Position numbers and translations under genes: made by a program. DNA of 36,960 nt from Hydrogenophilales bacterium (GTDB lineage Bacteria > Pseudomonadota > Gammaproteobacteria > Burkholderiales > Thiobacillaceae), in NCBI GenBank assembly GCA_024636775.1, contig JAGXGP010000070.1, positions 1 to 36,960 on the forward strand, written 5' to 3'. The notes under the pieces are model-generated. The model was not told the origin of the DNA. It saw only the letters and a program-made list of their open reading frames with translations, and did no database searches. Below are positions 24,814 to 34,098 of the stretch, in pieces (the first letter of the stretch is position 1; every line of letters begins with the position of its first letter).

Positions 24814-25749
24814 GTGAAACCCACCTTTCAGGACACCATCCTCACCCTGCAACGCTACTGGGCCGAACGCGGTTGTGCGTTGCTGCAGCCTTACGACATG
24901 GAAGTCGGTGCCGGTACCTCGCACACCGCGACTTTTCTGCGTGCCCTCGGCCCCGAGCCGTGGAAAGCCGCTTACGTGCAGCCGAGCCGCCGCCCGAAGG
25001 ACGGGCGCTATGGCGACAACCCCAACCGTTTGCAGCATTACTACCAGTTTCAAGTGGTGTTGAAGCCGGCGCCGGCGGACATTCTTGAGCTGTATCTGGG
25101 TTCGCTGGAAGCGCTGGGGTTCGATCTGAAAAAGAACGACGTGCGCTTTGTCGAGGACGATTGGGAAAATCCCACGCTTGGCGCCTGGGGGCTGGGCTGG
25201 GAGGTGTGGCTGAACGGGATGGAGGTGACGCAGTTCACTTATTTCCAGCAGGTTGGCGGCATCGATTGCAAGCCGATCACCGGTGAAATCACCTACGGTC
25301 TGGAGCGCCTGGCGATGTATCTGCAGGGGGTGGAAAGTGTCTACGACCTGGTGTGGACCGAGGGGCTAACGTATCGCGACGTGTATCACCAGAACGAGGT
25401 CGAGCAATCGACCTACAACTTCGAGCACAGCGATGTCGATTTCCTGCTCGCTGCGTTTAGCGCGCACGAGAAGACCGCGCAGGAACTGATGGCGGCGCAA
25501 CTGGCATTGCCGGGCTATGAGCAAGTGCTCAAGGCCGCGCATACCTTCAACCTGCTCGACGCGCGCGGCGCGATTTCGGTGACGGAACGCGCCGCTTACA
25601 TTGGCCGCATCCGCAACTTGGCACGCGCGGTGGCGAAGAGTTATCTCGACAGCCGCGCGCGACTGGGCTTCCCGATGGCACCGAAGGCCTGGGCAGACGA
25701 AGTGACCGCGCAAATCGAAAAACAGACTGACAAGAAGGCGGCAGCATGA
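24814..25749 (+). CDS. glyQ: Glycyl-tRNA synthetase alpha subunit
   Basis: GlyQ is the catalytic subunit of the alpha2-beta2 type glycyl-tRNA synthetase that charges tRNA-Gly. The 311-residue protein starts with [18 protein letters not shown] and contains the class II motifs, including [30 protein letters not shown] and [15 protein letters not shown]. The start is GTG at 24814, in agreement with the family start. Its stop overlaps the glyS ATG (ATGA). Confidence 0.97.
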   Translation: MKPTFQDTILTLQRYWAERGCALLQPYDMEVGAGTSHTATFLRALGPEPWKAAYVQPSRRPKDGRYGDNPNRLQHYYQFQVVLKPAPADILELYLGSLEALGFDLKKNDVRFVEDDWENPTLGAWGLGWEVWLNGMEVTQFTYFQQVGGIDCKPITGEITYGLERLAMYLQGVESVYDLVWTEGLTYRDVYHQNEVEQSTYNFEHSDVDFLLAAFSAHEKTAQELMAAQLALPGYEQVLKAAHTFNLLDARGAISVTERAAYIGRIRNLARAVAKSYLDSRARLGFPMAPKAWADEVTAQIEKQTDKKAAA

Positions 25750-27926
25750 GTACGCAAAATCTGCTCGTCGAACTCTTTGTTGAAGAACTGCCGCCCAAGG
25801 CGTTGAAGAAACTGGGTGAGTCTTTCGCGGCCTCGCTGGCCGAAAGTCTGGTGGCGCAAGGGCTGGCTGATGCGGATGCCGTCGTCACCTCATTTGCCAC
25901 GCCGCGCCGATTGGGCGTGCGGGTCGATGGCGTGTTGGCGCGTGCGGCCGACAAGCCGGTGTCGACCAAGTTGATGCCGGTGAGCGTGGGGTTGGATGCT
26001 GACGGAAAGCCCACGCCGGCGTTGTTGAAGCGTCTGGCTGCGTTGGGTGCGGATGAATCGGCCGTGAGCCAGTTACGCTGCGCAGCGGACGGCAAGAACG
26101 AAGCGCTGTTCCACGACAGCATCGCTCCAGGCACTACGCTGACCGACGGCCTGCCACGCGCGCTGGAAGCCGCGATGGCAAAGCTGCCTATCCCGAAGGT
26201 GATGACGTATCAGCTGGCAGATGGCTGGACCACGGTTAACTTCGTGCGCCCGGTACATGGGCTGGTGGCGTTGCATGGTGCGGACATCGTGCCGATGTCA
26301 GTGCTGGGTTTGCAGGCGGGGCGCAACACGCAAGGCCATCGCTTTGAGGCGCGCGTGAATCCGGTGGTGATCACCTCGGCTGACAGTTACGCCGCGCAAA
26401 TGAAAGACGATGGCGCCGTGATCGCCAGCTTTGCCGAACGCCGCGCCGAGATCGTTCGCCAGTTGCAGGCTGCCGCCGCACCCTCCGGCTTGAAGCCGAT
26501 CGAGGACGATGCACTGCTGGATGAAGTCACCGGGCTGGTCGAGCGTCCCAATGTGCTGGTCGGCAAGTTTGAAGAAGCCTTCCTCGAAGTACCGTCGGAA
26601 TGCCTGATCCTGACCATGAAGGCAAACCAGAAATATTTCCCGTTACTGGATGCAGCGGGCAAGCTCACCAACCAATTCCTGATCGTTTCCAACATTTCGC
26701 CCGACGATGCGTCTGCCGTGATACAGGGCAACGAGCGCGTGGTGCGCCCGCGTCTGGCCGATGCCAAGTTTTTCTTTGATCAGGATCGCAAGAAGACACT
26801 CGAAACCCGTGTAATGGGACTGGCTAAGGTGGTGTATCACAACAAGCTGGGCACCCAAGGTGATCGAGTTGATCGAGTCAAAAATATCGTTAGTGCGATA
26901 TCCAGTCTTTTCGCTGCCCAAGAGAGGGAATATGGTTTCATACCTCAGGGGCCGGAATTGGAAGCAAACCATCCGCAGCTTCATCGTTTGTGGCAGGACG
27001 CGCAACTAGCAGCCCTGTTAGCCAAAGCTGATTTGCTTACGGATATGGTTGGGGAATTCCCTGAATTACAAGGAGTTATGGGTCGTTATTACGCTCAACA
27101 CGATGGCTTAAGTGACGGCATAGCATTTGCTATCGAAGATCATTACAAGCCGCGGTTTTCAGGGGATGAACTGCCACGTAATCGAATTGGGGTAGTTCTC
27201 TCGCTCGCAGATAAGTTGGAAACACTAATCGGAATGTTCAGTATTGGACAATTGCCTACTGGTGATAAAGATCCTTACGCGCTTCGCAGGCATGCCTTGG
27301 GAGTGATTCGGCTCCTTTTGGAAAAGGAGCCAACGCTCGCGTTGGATAAATTGTTGGATCATTCGTTTCTGGCGTTTGATGCTTCTATTTCAAACCCAGG
27401 TAATCCTGAGGCGAAGCGAGAGCTAATGGAGTTCATCCTGGATCGTTTGACAGGGGTGCTGAGAGAGATGGGTTACTCAGCCAGTGAAGTGGCTGCAGTT
27501 ATGGCGCTAAACCCACAATATCTCGCAAAAGTGCCACATTTACTTAATGCCGTGAATGCATTTGCCGCGTTGTCTGAGGCACCTGCTCTCGCCGCTGCCA
27601 ACAAGCGCGTCGGCAATATCCTGAAAAAGGCCGAAGGCGAAGTGGGCGCTGCAGCCGACCCGGCGCGTTTTGTTGAAGCGGCTGAAACCGCGCTGTTTGC
27701 CGCGCTCAGCGAGATTGCGCCCAAGGCCGATGCCGCTTTTGCAGCGGGCGATTACACGACTTCGCTGCAGGCGCTGGCGGCGCTACGGGAGCCGGTCGAC
27801 GCCTTCTTCGACAACGTGATGGTCAACGCCGATGATCCCGCGCTCAAGGCTAACCGGCTGGCGTTGCTGAACCAGTTGCACCAGACCATGAACCGGGTGG
27901 CTGACATCTCCCGCTTAGCCGCTTAA
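25746..27926 (+). CDS. glyS: Glycyl-tRNA synthetase beta subunit
   Basis: GlyS is the tRNA-binding subunit of the tetrameric glycyl-tRNA synthetase. The 726-residue protein starts [19 protein letters not shown] and shows [30 protein letters not shown], an HD-like central region and a C-terminal anticodon-binding (DALR-like) domain ([19 protein letters not shown]). The frame is intact and the length normal. Residues about 379-598 are encoded by DNA of about 48 percent GC with different synonymous codons, while flanking parts are 63-67 percent. It is coupled to glyQ and followed by gmhB after nine bases. Confidence 0.97.
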   Translation: MSTQNLLVELFVEELPPKALKKLGESFAASLAESLVAQGLADADAVVTSFATPRRLGVRVDGVLARAADKPVSTKLMPVSVGLDADGKPTPALLKRLAALGADESAVSQLRCAADGKNEALFHDSIAPGTTLTDGLPRALEAAMAKLPIPKVMTYQLADGWTTVNFVRPVHGLVALHGADIVPMSVLGLQAGRNTQGHRFEARVNPVVITSADSYAAQMKDDGAVIASFAERRAEIVRQLQAAAAPSGLKPIEDDALLDEVTGLVERPNVLVGKFEEAFLEVPSECLILTMKANQKYFPLLDAAGKLTNQFLIVSNISPDDASAVIQGNERVVRPRLADAKFFFDQDRKKTLETRVMGLAKVVYHNKLGTQGDRVDRVKNIVSAISSLFAAQEREYGFIPQGPELEANHPQLHRLWQDAQLAALLAKADLLTDMVGEFPELQGVMGRYYAQHDGLSDGIAFAIEDHYKPRFSGDELPRNRIGVVLSLADKLETLIGMFSIGQLPTGDKDPYALRRHALGVIRLLLEKEPTLALDKLLDHSFLAFDASISNPGNPEAKRELMEFILDRLTGVLREMGYSASEVAAVMALNPQYLAKVPHLLNAVNAFAALSEAPALAAANKRVGNILKKAEGEVGAAADPARFVEAAETALFAALSEIAPKADAAFAAGDYTTSLQALAALREPVDAFFDNVMVNADDPALKANRLALLNQLHQTMNRVADISRLAA
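26881..27540. other. Low-GC mosaic segment inside glyS
   Basis: My hand count over these 660 bases gives 316 G+C (48 percent), against 67 percent at 26461-26520 and 63 percent at 27661-27720. The change is mostly synonymous: codons such as TTA, GAT, GTT, AAT and CGT dominate where C- or G-ending codons are used on both sides. The protein remains a normal GlyS. The left border is gradual (26760-26880 is already about 48 percent); the right border lies near 27540-27600. Confidence 0.7.
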
Positions 27927-27935
27927 ACTCACGCC

Positions 27936-28478
27936 ATGAAGCTCATCATTCTCGACCGCGACGGCGTTATCAATATTGGCTCCGACCAGTTCATCAAGTC
28001 ACCGGATGAATGGAAACCTATCCCCGGCAGCCTGGAGGCGATTGCGCGGCTGACGCGCGAAGGCTGGCGCGTGGTGGTGGCAACGAATCAGTCGGGACTG
28101 GCGCGTGGACTGTTCGAGATGGCGACGCTGAATGCCATCCACGCCAAGATGCACAAGGCGGTGGCTCAAGCAGGCGGGCGCATCGAGGCGGTGTTTTATT
28201 GCCCGCATTCGGCGGAAATGGACTGTGACTGCCGCAAACCCCGGACGGGGCTGTTTAACGAAATCGCCACACGTTATGGGCGCGACCTGCTTGGCGTACC
28301 GTCGATTGGCGACTCGCTGCGTGACTTGCAGGCAGCGGCCAGTGTGGGCGCACGGCCGTTTCTGGTGAGAACCGGCAAGGGCGAGAAAACCCTGTTGGTG
28401 GGCGGCTTGCCCGAGAACACCCCGGTATTCACCAATTTGAGCGAGGCAGTCGAATACCTGCTTGCGGCAGTGGCATGA
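27936..28478 (+). CDS. gmhB: D-glycero-beta-D-manno-heptose-1,7-bisphosphate 7-phosphatase
   Basis: GmhB removes the 7-phosphate in ADP-heptose synthesis for the lipopolysaccharide inner core. The 180-residue HAD-family protein has LDRDGVIN (nucleophile D7, D9), VATNQSG and the zinc loop C89-P-H91 with C97-D-C99. GDSLRDL (D126) completes the magnesium site. Its stop overlaps the ATG of the acyltransferase gene, so these two envelope-lipid genes are coupled. The family also contains histidinol phosphatases, but the zinc loop and context favour GmhB. Confidence 0.9.
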   Translation: MKLIILDRDGVINIGSDQFIKSPDEWKPIPGSLEAIARLTREGWRVVVATNQSGLARGLFEMATLNAIHAKMHKAVAQAGGRIEAVFYCPHSAEMDCDCRKPRTGLFNEIATRYGRDLLGVPSIGDSLRDLQAAASVGARPFLVRTGKGEKTLLVGGLPENTPVFTNLSEAVEYLLAAVA

Positions 28479-29197
28479 ATTTGTTCCGCTCGGTGATTTT
28501 CGCGGTCCTGCAGACCGTGCTGACGATATTATTCAGTGTGGTTGCATTGTTCAGCTTTCCATTTTCTGCGCATGCGCGCTACCGATTGATCACGGGATAC
28601 AACCATATGGTGATCTGGCTGGCGCGTTGGGTGTTGGGTATCCGGTATGTGATTCTGGGCGCGGAAAACCTGCCGAAACAACCTTCCATCATTCTGGCCA
28701 AGCATCAGTCGGCCTGGGAAACAGTGGCATTTCTGTGTCTGTTCCCCCCCATCTCGCCCGTGATCAAACAGGAGTTGTTGAAGGTGCCGTTTTTCGGCTG
28801 GGCGTTCCGCATGCTTTCCCCCATCGCTATCGATCGCGGCGCCGGCCGCGAGGCGCTGAAGCAGATTGTCAGTCAGGGCAAGGAAAAGCTCGCACAGGGA
28901 TTCTGGGTGCTGGTGTTTCCCGAAGGCACGCGTATCGCGCCGGGCGAGAAAGGCCGTTACGGCATCGGCGGTGGCTGGCTGGCGGCAGATTCCGGCGCGC
29001 CCATCGTGCCGGTGGCGCACAACGCCGGCGAAGTCTGGCCCAAAAATGCCTTCATCAAACGCCCTGGAACCGTCACGGTCAGCATTGGCCCGGCGATTGA
29101 GACCGCCGGCAAGAGTGCGGCGGATCTCACGCGCGAAGTGGAAGCCTGGATAGAAGGCGAAATGACGAGGTTGCCCCCTGCTGCCGCGCGCCAATAG
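28475..29197 (+). CDS. plsC: 1-acyl-sn-glycerol-3-phosphate acyltransferase
   Basis: PlsC acylates lysophosphatidic acid to phosphatidic acid at the inner membrane. The 240-residue protein has a hydrophobic N-terminus (residues 5-31) and the acyltransferase motifs HQSAWE (77-82, the HX4D/E catalytic box with Glu) and FPEGTR (148-153), then PIVPVAHNAGEVW. The HX4E variant is common in betaproteobacterial members. The ATG at 28475 overlaps the gmhB stop, and the metalloprotease gene follows after four bases. Confidence 0.9.
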   Translation: MNLFRSVIFAVLQTVLTILFSVVALFSFPFSAHARYRLITGYNHMVIWLARWVLGIRYVILGAENLPKQPSIILAKHQSAWETVAFLCLFPPISPVIKQELLKVPFFGWAFRMLSPIAIDRGAGREALKQIVSQGKEKLAQGFWVLVFPEGTRIAPGEKGRYGIGGGWLAADSGAPIVPVAHNAGEVWPKNAFIKRPGTVTVSIGPAIETAGKSAADLTREVEAWIEGEMTRLPPAAARQ

Positions 29198-29201
29198 TGG
29201 C

Positions 29202-29885
29202 GTGTTGCAGATCGGTGACGCCGCCATTCCGTATCAGCTGCGGCGTTCACGCCGCCGCCGTACATTGGGATTAACGGTAACCGCGTGCGAAGTGCGTATC
29301 CATGCACCCAGCTGGACGCCGCGCGATGAAATTGAACACTACGTGATTCAGCAGCAAAGCTGGCTCACCCGGGCCTGGACGAAAATACAGCTGCGCACAC
29401 CGCAAGCTGCGGCTGAACCCTTGAATACCGTGCGTTATCTTGGACGAACACTCAGACTCGACATCCGGCCCGCGTTGTTCAGCGCGGTGCGTCGATACGG
29501 CGATACGTTGCGTATCGATGCACCCTACGATGCCGACACCAACGCCCTGATCCGAGACTGGCTGCGCGGGCGCGCAGAACGATTTTTAGCCTGGCGGCTC
29601 GCGCGTATCGCGCAGAAACTGGGGCGTACCCCCAGCCGTTTTGCGCTGTCCAACGCGCAGACGCAGTGGGGCAGTTGCACCCAGCGTGGCCATGTCCGGC
29701 TTAACTGGCGGCTGGTGCAGGCGCCGCTGACGCTGATCGATTACGTTGCGGCACACGAGCTTGCCCACCTCGTTCATCTCGACCATTCACCACGCTTTTG
29801 GGCAAAAGTGGCCGAGTTGTGTCCCGATGCGCTTGCGCGACGCGCCGAGTTGCGCACAATGGGCGCTTCACTGTTTCTTGTTTGA
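29202..29885 (+). CDS. YgjP-like zinc metalloprotease (DUF45/M48-type)
   Basis: This 227-residue soluble protein belongs to the YgjP/DUF45 group of putative metal-dependent hydrolases. It has the zinc signature HELAH (185-189) with a further histidine at 195 (LDHSPRFW). The preceding QWGSCTQRGHVRLNWRLV is the usual lead-in. The N-terminus (YQLRRSRRRRTLGLTV) is typical of the family. No signal peptide is present. Its substrate is not known. The start is GTG at 29202, four bases after the plsC stop; the TTG next to it is an alternative. Confidence 0.85.
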   Translation: MLQIGDAAIPYQLRRSRRRRTLGLTVTACEVRIHAPSWTPRDEIEHYVIQQQSWLTRAWTKIQLRTPQAAAEPLNTVRYLGRTLRLDIRPALFSAVRRYGDTLRIDAPYDADTNALIRDWLRGRAERFLAWRLARIAQKLGRTPSRFALSNAQTQWGSCTQRGHVRLNWRLVQAPLTLIDYVAAHELAHLVHLDHSPRFWAKVAELCPDALARRAELRTMGASLFLV

Positions 29886-29938
29886 TGGCAGCCTTGTTTA
29901 ACGACAGCCTGATTTAACTTCAGCGGGGTTTAACCACG

Positions 29939-30352
29939 ATGCGAATACTTCACACCATGCTGCGGGTCGGCGATCTCGATCGTTCGATTGATTTCTATAC
30001 CCACGTTTTGGGCATGAAATTGTTGCGTCGCAAGGACTACCCCGGCGGCAAGTTCACCTTGGCCTTTGTGGGTTACGACACCGAAGACAAAACCGCGGTG
30101 CTCGAGCTCACCTACAACTGGGACGTGGATAAATACGACATCGGCGGCGGCTATGGCCATATCGCGATTGAAGTCGATGATGCCTACGCGGCGTGCGATG
30201 CAGCCACCGCCAAGGGCGGCAAGGTACTGCGCCCGGCCGGCCCGATGTCGCATGGCACCACGGTGATTGCGTTCATCGAAGACCCGGACGGTTACCCGAT
30301 TGAATTCATCCAGAAAGGGACGGCCGGGTGGACGCGGGAATCAAGCGCGTAA
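29939..30352 (+). CDS. gloA: Lactoylglutathione lyase (glyoxalase I)
   Basis: GloA isomerises the glutathione hemithioacetal of methylglyoxal to S-lactoylglutathione. The 137-residue protein starts [20 protein letters not shown] and carries the four metal ligands H5, E56 (VLELTYNW), H74 (YGHIAIEV) and E122 (PIEFIQ). This is the short, nickel-type bacterial form. It converges with the DUF4202 gene, with 21 bases between the stops. Confidence 0.95.
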   Translation: MRILHTMLRVGDLDRSIDFYTHVLGMKLLRRKDYPGGKFTLAFVGYDTEDKTAVLELTYNWDVDKYDIGGGYGHIAIEVDDAYAACDAATAKGGKVLRPAGPMSHGTTVIAFIEDPDGYPIEFIQKGTAGWTRESSA

Positions 30353-30373
30353 CGATGACGCCCGAGCTGCGGA

Positions 30374-30967
30374 TTAACTGATTGCCTTGGTAATTAATGG
30401 CACGAGCGACTCGGGCAACTTTATCTGGCCGGACAGCGCAAAGGCCTGGGCGTTCTTCGACATCTTGCCCCACGTCCGGCGGATGATCTCCAGCCATTTC
30501 GCCTCATCGTAATCGGGCTTGCTGTGGGCGAAGGCCAGCAGGTAATGCTCGATGAAGACGAGGTTGGCGATGTCTTCCAGCAGTTGCGATTCCGGGTTGA
30601 TCTTGATGCCGCGTTTTCCCACTGCTTTTTTGACGCGCTCGATCATGGTGTCGTCATAGCCGGCCTGGCGCATCAGTTCGCCGGCGGTGTCGGCGTGAAA
30701 GGTATACAGCCCGGTTCGCCACGCATGGTAGCCCTCCTTGGTCATCGGGTAGCTGTTGCGCGGCACCGTCCAGCGCTGGATGTGCTGGGCGCGCACAGCC
30801 AGTTGTGAGGCTTCGGACGCGTCCGGCGCAAAGCGGCCGATCATGTCCGACATACGCAGACCGTAGAGCAGTTCTTTCGGCTGATCTTCGTCCAGGTTGG
30901 GATCCTGGGCATTGGCAGCATCGAACCGTGCCAGGGTTTGTTCAAAGCGTTCCTGATTGTCGATCAT
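30374..30967 (-). CDS. DUF4202 domain protein, function unknown
   Basis: The 197-residue soluble protein matches the DUF4202 family, whose function is not established. Visible features are RFDAANAQDPN near the N-terminus, the middle QHIQRWTVPRNSYPMTKEGYHAWR, and ANLVFIEHYLLAF near the C-terminus. The histidines and acidic residues in QHIQRW and LVFIEHY could bind a metal, as in HD-like proteins; that is inference. The ATG at 30967 has AGGAACG upstream; a longer in-frame reading to 31054 is not supported. It diverges from the Old Yellow Enzyme gene. Confidence 0.8.
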   Translation of the reverse strand: MIDNQERFEQTLARFDAANAQDPNLDEDQPKELLYGLRMSDMIGRFAPDASEASQLAVRAQHIQRWTVPRNSYPMTKEGYHAWRTGLYTFHADTAGELMRQAGYDDTMIERVKKAVGKRGIKINPESQLLEDIANLVFIEHYLLAFAHSKPDYDEAKWLEIIRRTWGKMSKNAQAFALSGQIKLPESLVPLITKAIS

Positions 30968-31098
30968 GATTCGTTCCTGAGTGAAGGGCCCATAGTTGAC
31001 CGCATGTGCGATTGTCACAAGCTTCGGGCCTGCAAGGCAATTCGGCATCCTCATGGGCAGACGAAAGCAAATGGATTAAGGCATTCAGACTTCTGGGC

Positions 31099-31122
31099 TT
31101 GAGTTTTCGAATTCAACCTCAA
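31099..31122. promoter_or_regulatory. Candidate operator: inverted repeat upstream of the Old Yellow Enzyme gene
   Basis: TTGAGTTT and its partner AACCTCAA (31099-31122) form an inverted repeat of eight-base arms with one mismatch, about 60 bp before the GTG. A second, perfect palindrome, CCATGCA-TGCC-TGCATGG, lies at 31142-31159. Related reductase genes are often controlled by TetR-type repressors at such sites. No repressor gene is in the window. Confidence 0.3.
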
Positions 31123-31179
31123 GGTATGACAAGACCATTTTCCATGCATGCCTGCATGGCGCCTTTCAAGGAATCCAAC

Positions 31180-32259
31180 GTGACTGATCTGTTCTCTCCT
31201 GCCCGTTTCGGCACCATCGATCTTGCCAACCGCATTGTGATGTCTTCGCTGACGCGCAACCGCGCCGGCGTGGGCAATGTTCCGACCCCCCTGATGACTG
31301 AATACTATCGTCAGCGTGCATCGGCCGGGTTGATACTCACCGAGGCCACACCGATTTGCGCAGAAGGCCACGGCTATCCGCGCACCCCCGGCATTCATAC
31401 CCCCGAGCAGGGCGCGGGCTGGAAACAGGTGACGGATGCTGTGCACGGTGCCGGTGGAAAGATCGCCCTGCAGCTCTGGCATGTGGGACGGATATCCCAT
31501 CCCGACCTGCAGCCCGGCGGCATTCTGCCGGTGGCGCCCTCCGCGATTCGCCCGGCCGGACAGGTGTTCACTGTGCAGGGCATGAAGGATTACGTCACGC
31601 CCCGTGCGCTTGAAACCTCGGAAATCCCCGCTTTGGTTACCAGCTTTGCGCTAGCTGCGCAAAACGCCATGGACGCGGGGTTTGATGGTGTTGAGGTTCA
31701 TGCCGGAAACGGTTATTTGCTGGACCAGTTTCTGCGCTCCTCCACCAACCAGCGCACGGATGCCTACGGTGGCAGCAAGGAAAACCGTGCGCGCCTGCTG
31801 CTGGAAGTAATGCAGGCGGTATGCAAAGCAATCGGCCATGACCGTGTCGGCCTGCGGCTGTCTCCGGTGACTCCGTTCAATGACATCCATGACGCCAACC
31901 CGCAAGACACGTTCGAGTATGTGGTTGGACAGCTCAACCCGCTTCGCCTGGCTTTCCTGGATATCCTGCAAGGGACGGGAGGCGCGTCCAAGGAAGCGTG
32001 GATTCCATTTGATTACGACAGGCTGCGCGCGCTGTATACGGGCAACCTGATTCTAAACAACGAGTATGTTTTTGAAACAGCCCAGCTCGCGGTGACTTCA
32101 GGCGCTGCGGATGCCATTGCGTTCGGTCGGCTGCTATTGGCCAATCCGGATCTGGTGGAGCGCTTCCGGCGGGGCGCACCGTTGAATGCACCCGATTACG
32201 ACAGGCTGTATAGCGGCGAGGAGAAGGGATACACCGACTACCCTGTTCTGCAGGACTGA
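31180..32259 (+). CDS. Old Yellow Enzyme family alkene reductase (NemA-like)
   Basis: This FMN enzyme uses NAD(P)H to reduce activated C=C bonds or nitro compounds, such as N-ethylmaleimide. The 359-residue TIM-barrel protein has SSLTRNRA near the N-terminus and the substrate-binding pair H174 and N177 in EVHAGNGYLLDQFL. The signature NQRTDAYGGSKENRARLLLEV and the C-terminal FGRLLLANPDLVERF follow. It ends GYTDYPVLQD. The GTG at 31180 is chosen for AAGGA seven bases upstream and the family start (TDLFSPARFG); a longer in-frame reading would run through the two upstream palindromes. It converges with a PAS-GGDEF-EAL gene beyond which lies the eroded end of a second gene of this family. Confidence 0.92.
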   Translation: MTDLFSPARFGTIDLANRIVMSSLTRNRAGVGNVPTPLMTEYYRQRASAGLILTEATPICAEGHGYPRTPGIHTPEQGAGWKQVTDAVHGAGGKIALQLWHVGRISHPDLQPGGILPVAPSAIRPAGQVFTVQGMKDYVTPRALETSEIPALVTSFALAAQNAMDAGFDGVEVHAGNGYLLDQFLRSSTNQRTDAYGGSKENRARLLLEVMQAVCKAIGHDRVGLRLSPVTPFNDIHDANPQDTFEYVVGQLNPLRLAFLDILQGTGGASKEAWIPFDYDRLRALYTGNLILNNEYVFETAQLAVTSGAADAIAFGRLLLANPDLVERFRRGAPLNAPDYDRLYSGEEKGYTDYPVLQD

Positions 32260-32283
32260 GCGCCAGAATAGGCGCGATTGTTT
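32260..32283 (+). terminator. Terminator-like hairpin after the Old Yellow Enzyme gene
   Basis: GCGCC-N6-GGCGC (32260-32275) directly follows the stop codon and is followed by GATTGTTT. The stem is short (five pairs) but GC-only; the T run is broken. Convergent genes end on both sides. Confidence 0.4.
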
Positions 32284-32285
32284 CG

Positions 32286-34031
32286 TTATACCGACAGCGC
32301 GTGTGCGACGCTTTGTTTGCCAAACAGGGGCTCGGGACGATGGATGAAATAGCCCTGGGCATAGTCGACGCCGATGTCGCGCAGCCGCTGTAACGCCGCC
32401 TCGGTCTCGACGAATTCGGCTATGGTCTTCAACCCAAGCACGCCACCGACCCGGTTGATGGCCTCGACCATGGCGAAATCGGCTGCATCCTCGACGATAT
32501 TTCGCACCAGGGCACCGTCGATCTTGAGGTAATCCACCGGCAGGTTCTTGAGATAGCTGAACGACGACATACCGCTGCCGAAGTCGTCCAGCGCAAAGCT
32601 GCAGCCGAATTGCTTGAAGGTCTGCATCACGTCGCGGACACGGTCGAAGCTATTGACTGCCACGGTCTCGGTGATTTCGAAACAGAGGGCGCTGCAGGCT
32701 ATCGTGGTGCGGCGCAGCACATCTTCCAGAAACGCCAGGAATTTGTCGTCATTGAGACTGGCGCCGGAGAGGTTGATGGCGCAATGCGTGGCCGACTTGC
32801 GCGCCATTTCCATCTGCAGGCGTCCGCTTTGGTCATTCAGCAGCAGGTGCTGGATGACCCAGCGGTCGATGGCCGGCATCAGCCCGTAGCGCTCGGCTGC
32901 CGGGAAAAACTGCCCTGGCGGAATAATTGTCCCATCCTCTTCGACCAGTCGCAGCAGCACTTCAATATGCCCGGAGCCCGTACTTGCGCCATCGCTCAAG
33001 TCGAGAATGTGCTGCTGCCAGAGCTGAAAGCGGTTCTCGTCCAGTGCCTTCTGCAACCGGGACACCCACTCCATCTCCTGACGCTTGCCCTTGCAGGCGG
33101 TGCCGCCGAAATACAATTGCACGCGGTTGCGGCCCTGGTCCTTGGCGACATAGCAGGCCGAATCGGCCGCGCTCAGCGCTTCTTCCGCAGAGAGCGTGCT
33201 GCTGTTGATCGCACACAGGCCAATGCTGGCCGTCACCTCGAAATTGCGGTCACCCCAGGTGAAGCGAAATGCCGCCACGGACTCAGATAGCAACCCGGCT
33301 ACCCGCGTCGCTTCTTCAATCGACAGGTCATGCAACAGCAGGCCAAATTCGTCACCCCCCAGGCGCGCGATCACATCGCGTCGTTCCACCAGTCGCTTCA
33401 AACGCGTGCCCAACTGGCGGAGCAATTCATCGCCGGCCATGTGGCCACAGGTATCGTTGACCACTTTGAACTGGTCGAGATCAACATAGATCAGGGCGTG
33501 CGGTCCAGGATCGGTCTGCAGGGTGGCGACCAGAGCGTACAGGCGTTGCTGGAATTCGCGCCGGTTGAGCAGTCCGGTCAGGTCGTCATGGCTGGCATGG
33601 TGCTGCAGTGTGGTGTGCAGCACTTTGCGTTCAGTAATGTCGCGCAGGATGCCGATTACCAGTTCACCTGCTTCCAGACGCACGCGATTCAAGCTGATTT
33701 CCACCCAGCGTGGCTCGCCGCGTGGCGGATTCAGGTCGACTTCAAAGCGGGCTGTCTGTCCATTGAGTACGGCCTTGAACTGCTCGAGGAATAGCGCTTC
33801 GGATTCTTTCAGGCCGAAAAAGTCGGTAATGGGCAGCCGTCGTCCATGTGCGGTCAGTTCTTCTTCGTCAACGCCGAGCCATTCGGACAGCAGAGGATTG
33901 GCGATATGAAATTTCATTTCGTCGCAAATGACGAAAATGCCATCGTTGGCGCTGTCGATGTAGGCGCGCAGCAACTCTCGCTCGATATCGGGATCTAACT
34001 TAGACGCACGGGTCTGAAGTAGGTTTTTCAA
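32286..34031 (-). CDS. PAS-GGDEF-EAL cyclic di-GMP regulator
   Basis: This 581-residue cytosolic protein has a PAS domain (about 18-140, ending GILRDITERK) and a GGDEF domain with an intact RLGGDEFGLL (225-229). Its EAL domain has ExLxR as E357-V-L-L-R361, AINLSG, FEITETVA, LDDFGSG, YLKIDG and YAQGYFIHRP. Both catalytic signatures look intact, so it may make or degrade cyclic di-GMP. The position five residues before GGDEF reads ERRD, so the RxxD inhibitory site is absent. The only possible start is TTG at 34031, because a stop codon lies seven codons upstream; it has no clear ribosome-binding site. Transmembrane segments are absent. Confidence 0.88.
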   Translation of the reverse strand: MKNLLQTRASKLDPDIERELLRAYIDSANDGIFVICDEMKFHIANPLLSEWLGVDEEELTAHGRRLPITDFFGLKESEALFLEQFKAVLNGQTARFEVDLNPPRGEPRWVEISLNRVRLEAGELVIGILRDITERKVLHTTLQHHASHDDLTGLLNRREFQQRLYALVATLQTDPGPHALIYVDLDQFKVVNDTCGHMAGDELLRQLGTRLKRLVERRDVIARLGGDEFGLLLHDLSIEEATRVAGLLSESVAAFRFTWGDRNFEVTASIGLCAINSSTLSAEEALSAADSACYVAKDQGRNRVQLYFGGTACKGKRQEMEWVSRLQKALDENRFQLWQQHILDLSDGASTGSGHIEVLLRLVEEDGTIIPPGQFFPAAERYGLMPAIDRWVIQHLLLNDQSGRLQMEMARKSATHCAINLSGASLNDDKFLAFLEDVLRRTTIACSALCFEITETVAVNSFDRVRDVMQTFKQFGCSFALDDFGSGMSSFSYLKNLPVDYLKIDGALVRNIVEDAADFAMVEAINRVGGVLGLKTIAEFVETEAALQRLRDIGVDYAQGYFIHRPEPLFGKQSVAHALSV

Positions 34032-34098
34032 TGGAAGAACCCGGAAACGTTATTGGTAAGTCGTAGATACCATAACGGATACTGGTGCCCGTTCTTGA

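Noticed and set aside
26860-26880. Short tandem GATCGAGTT/GATCGAGTC repeat in glyS near the low-GC segment
   Set aside because: It encodes the normal family sequence DRVDRV, so it is not evidence of an insertion or a recombination scar.
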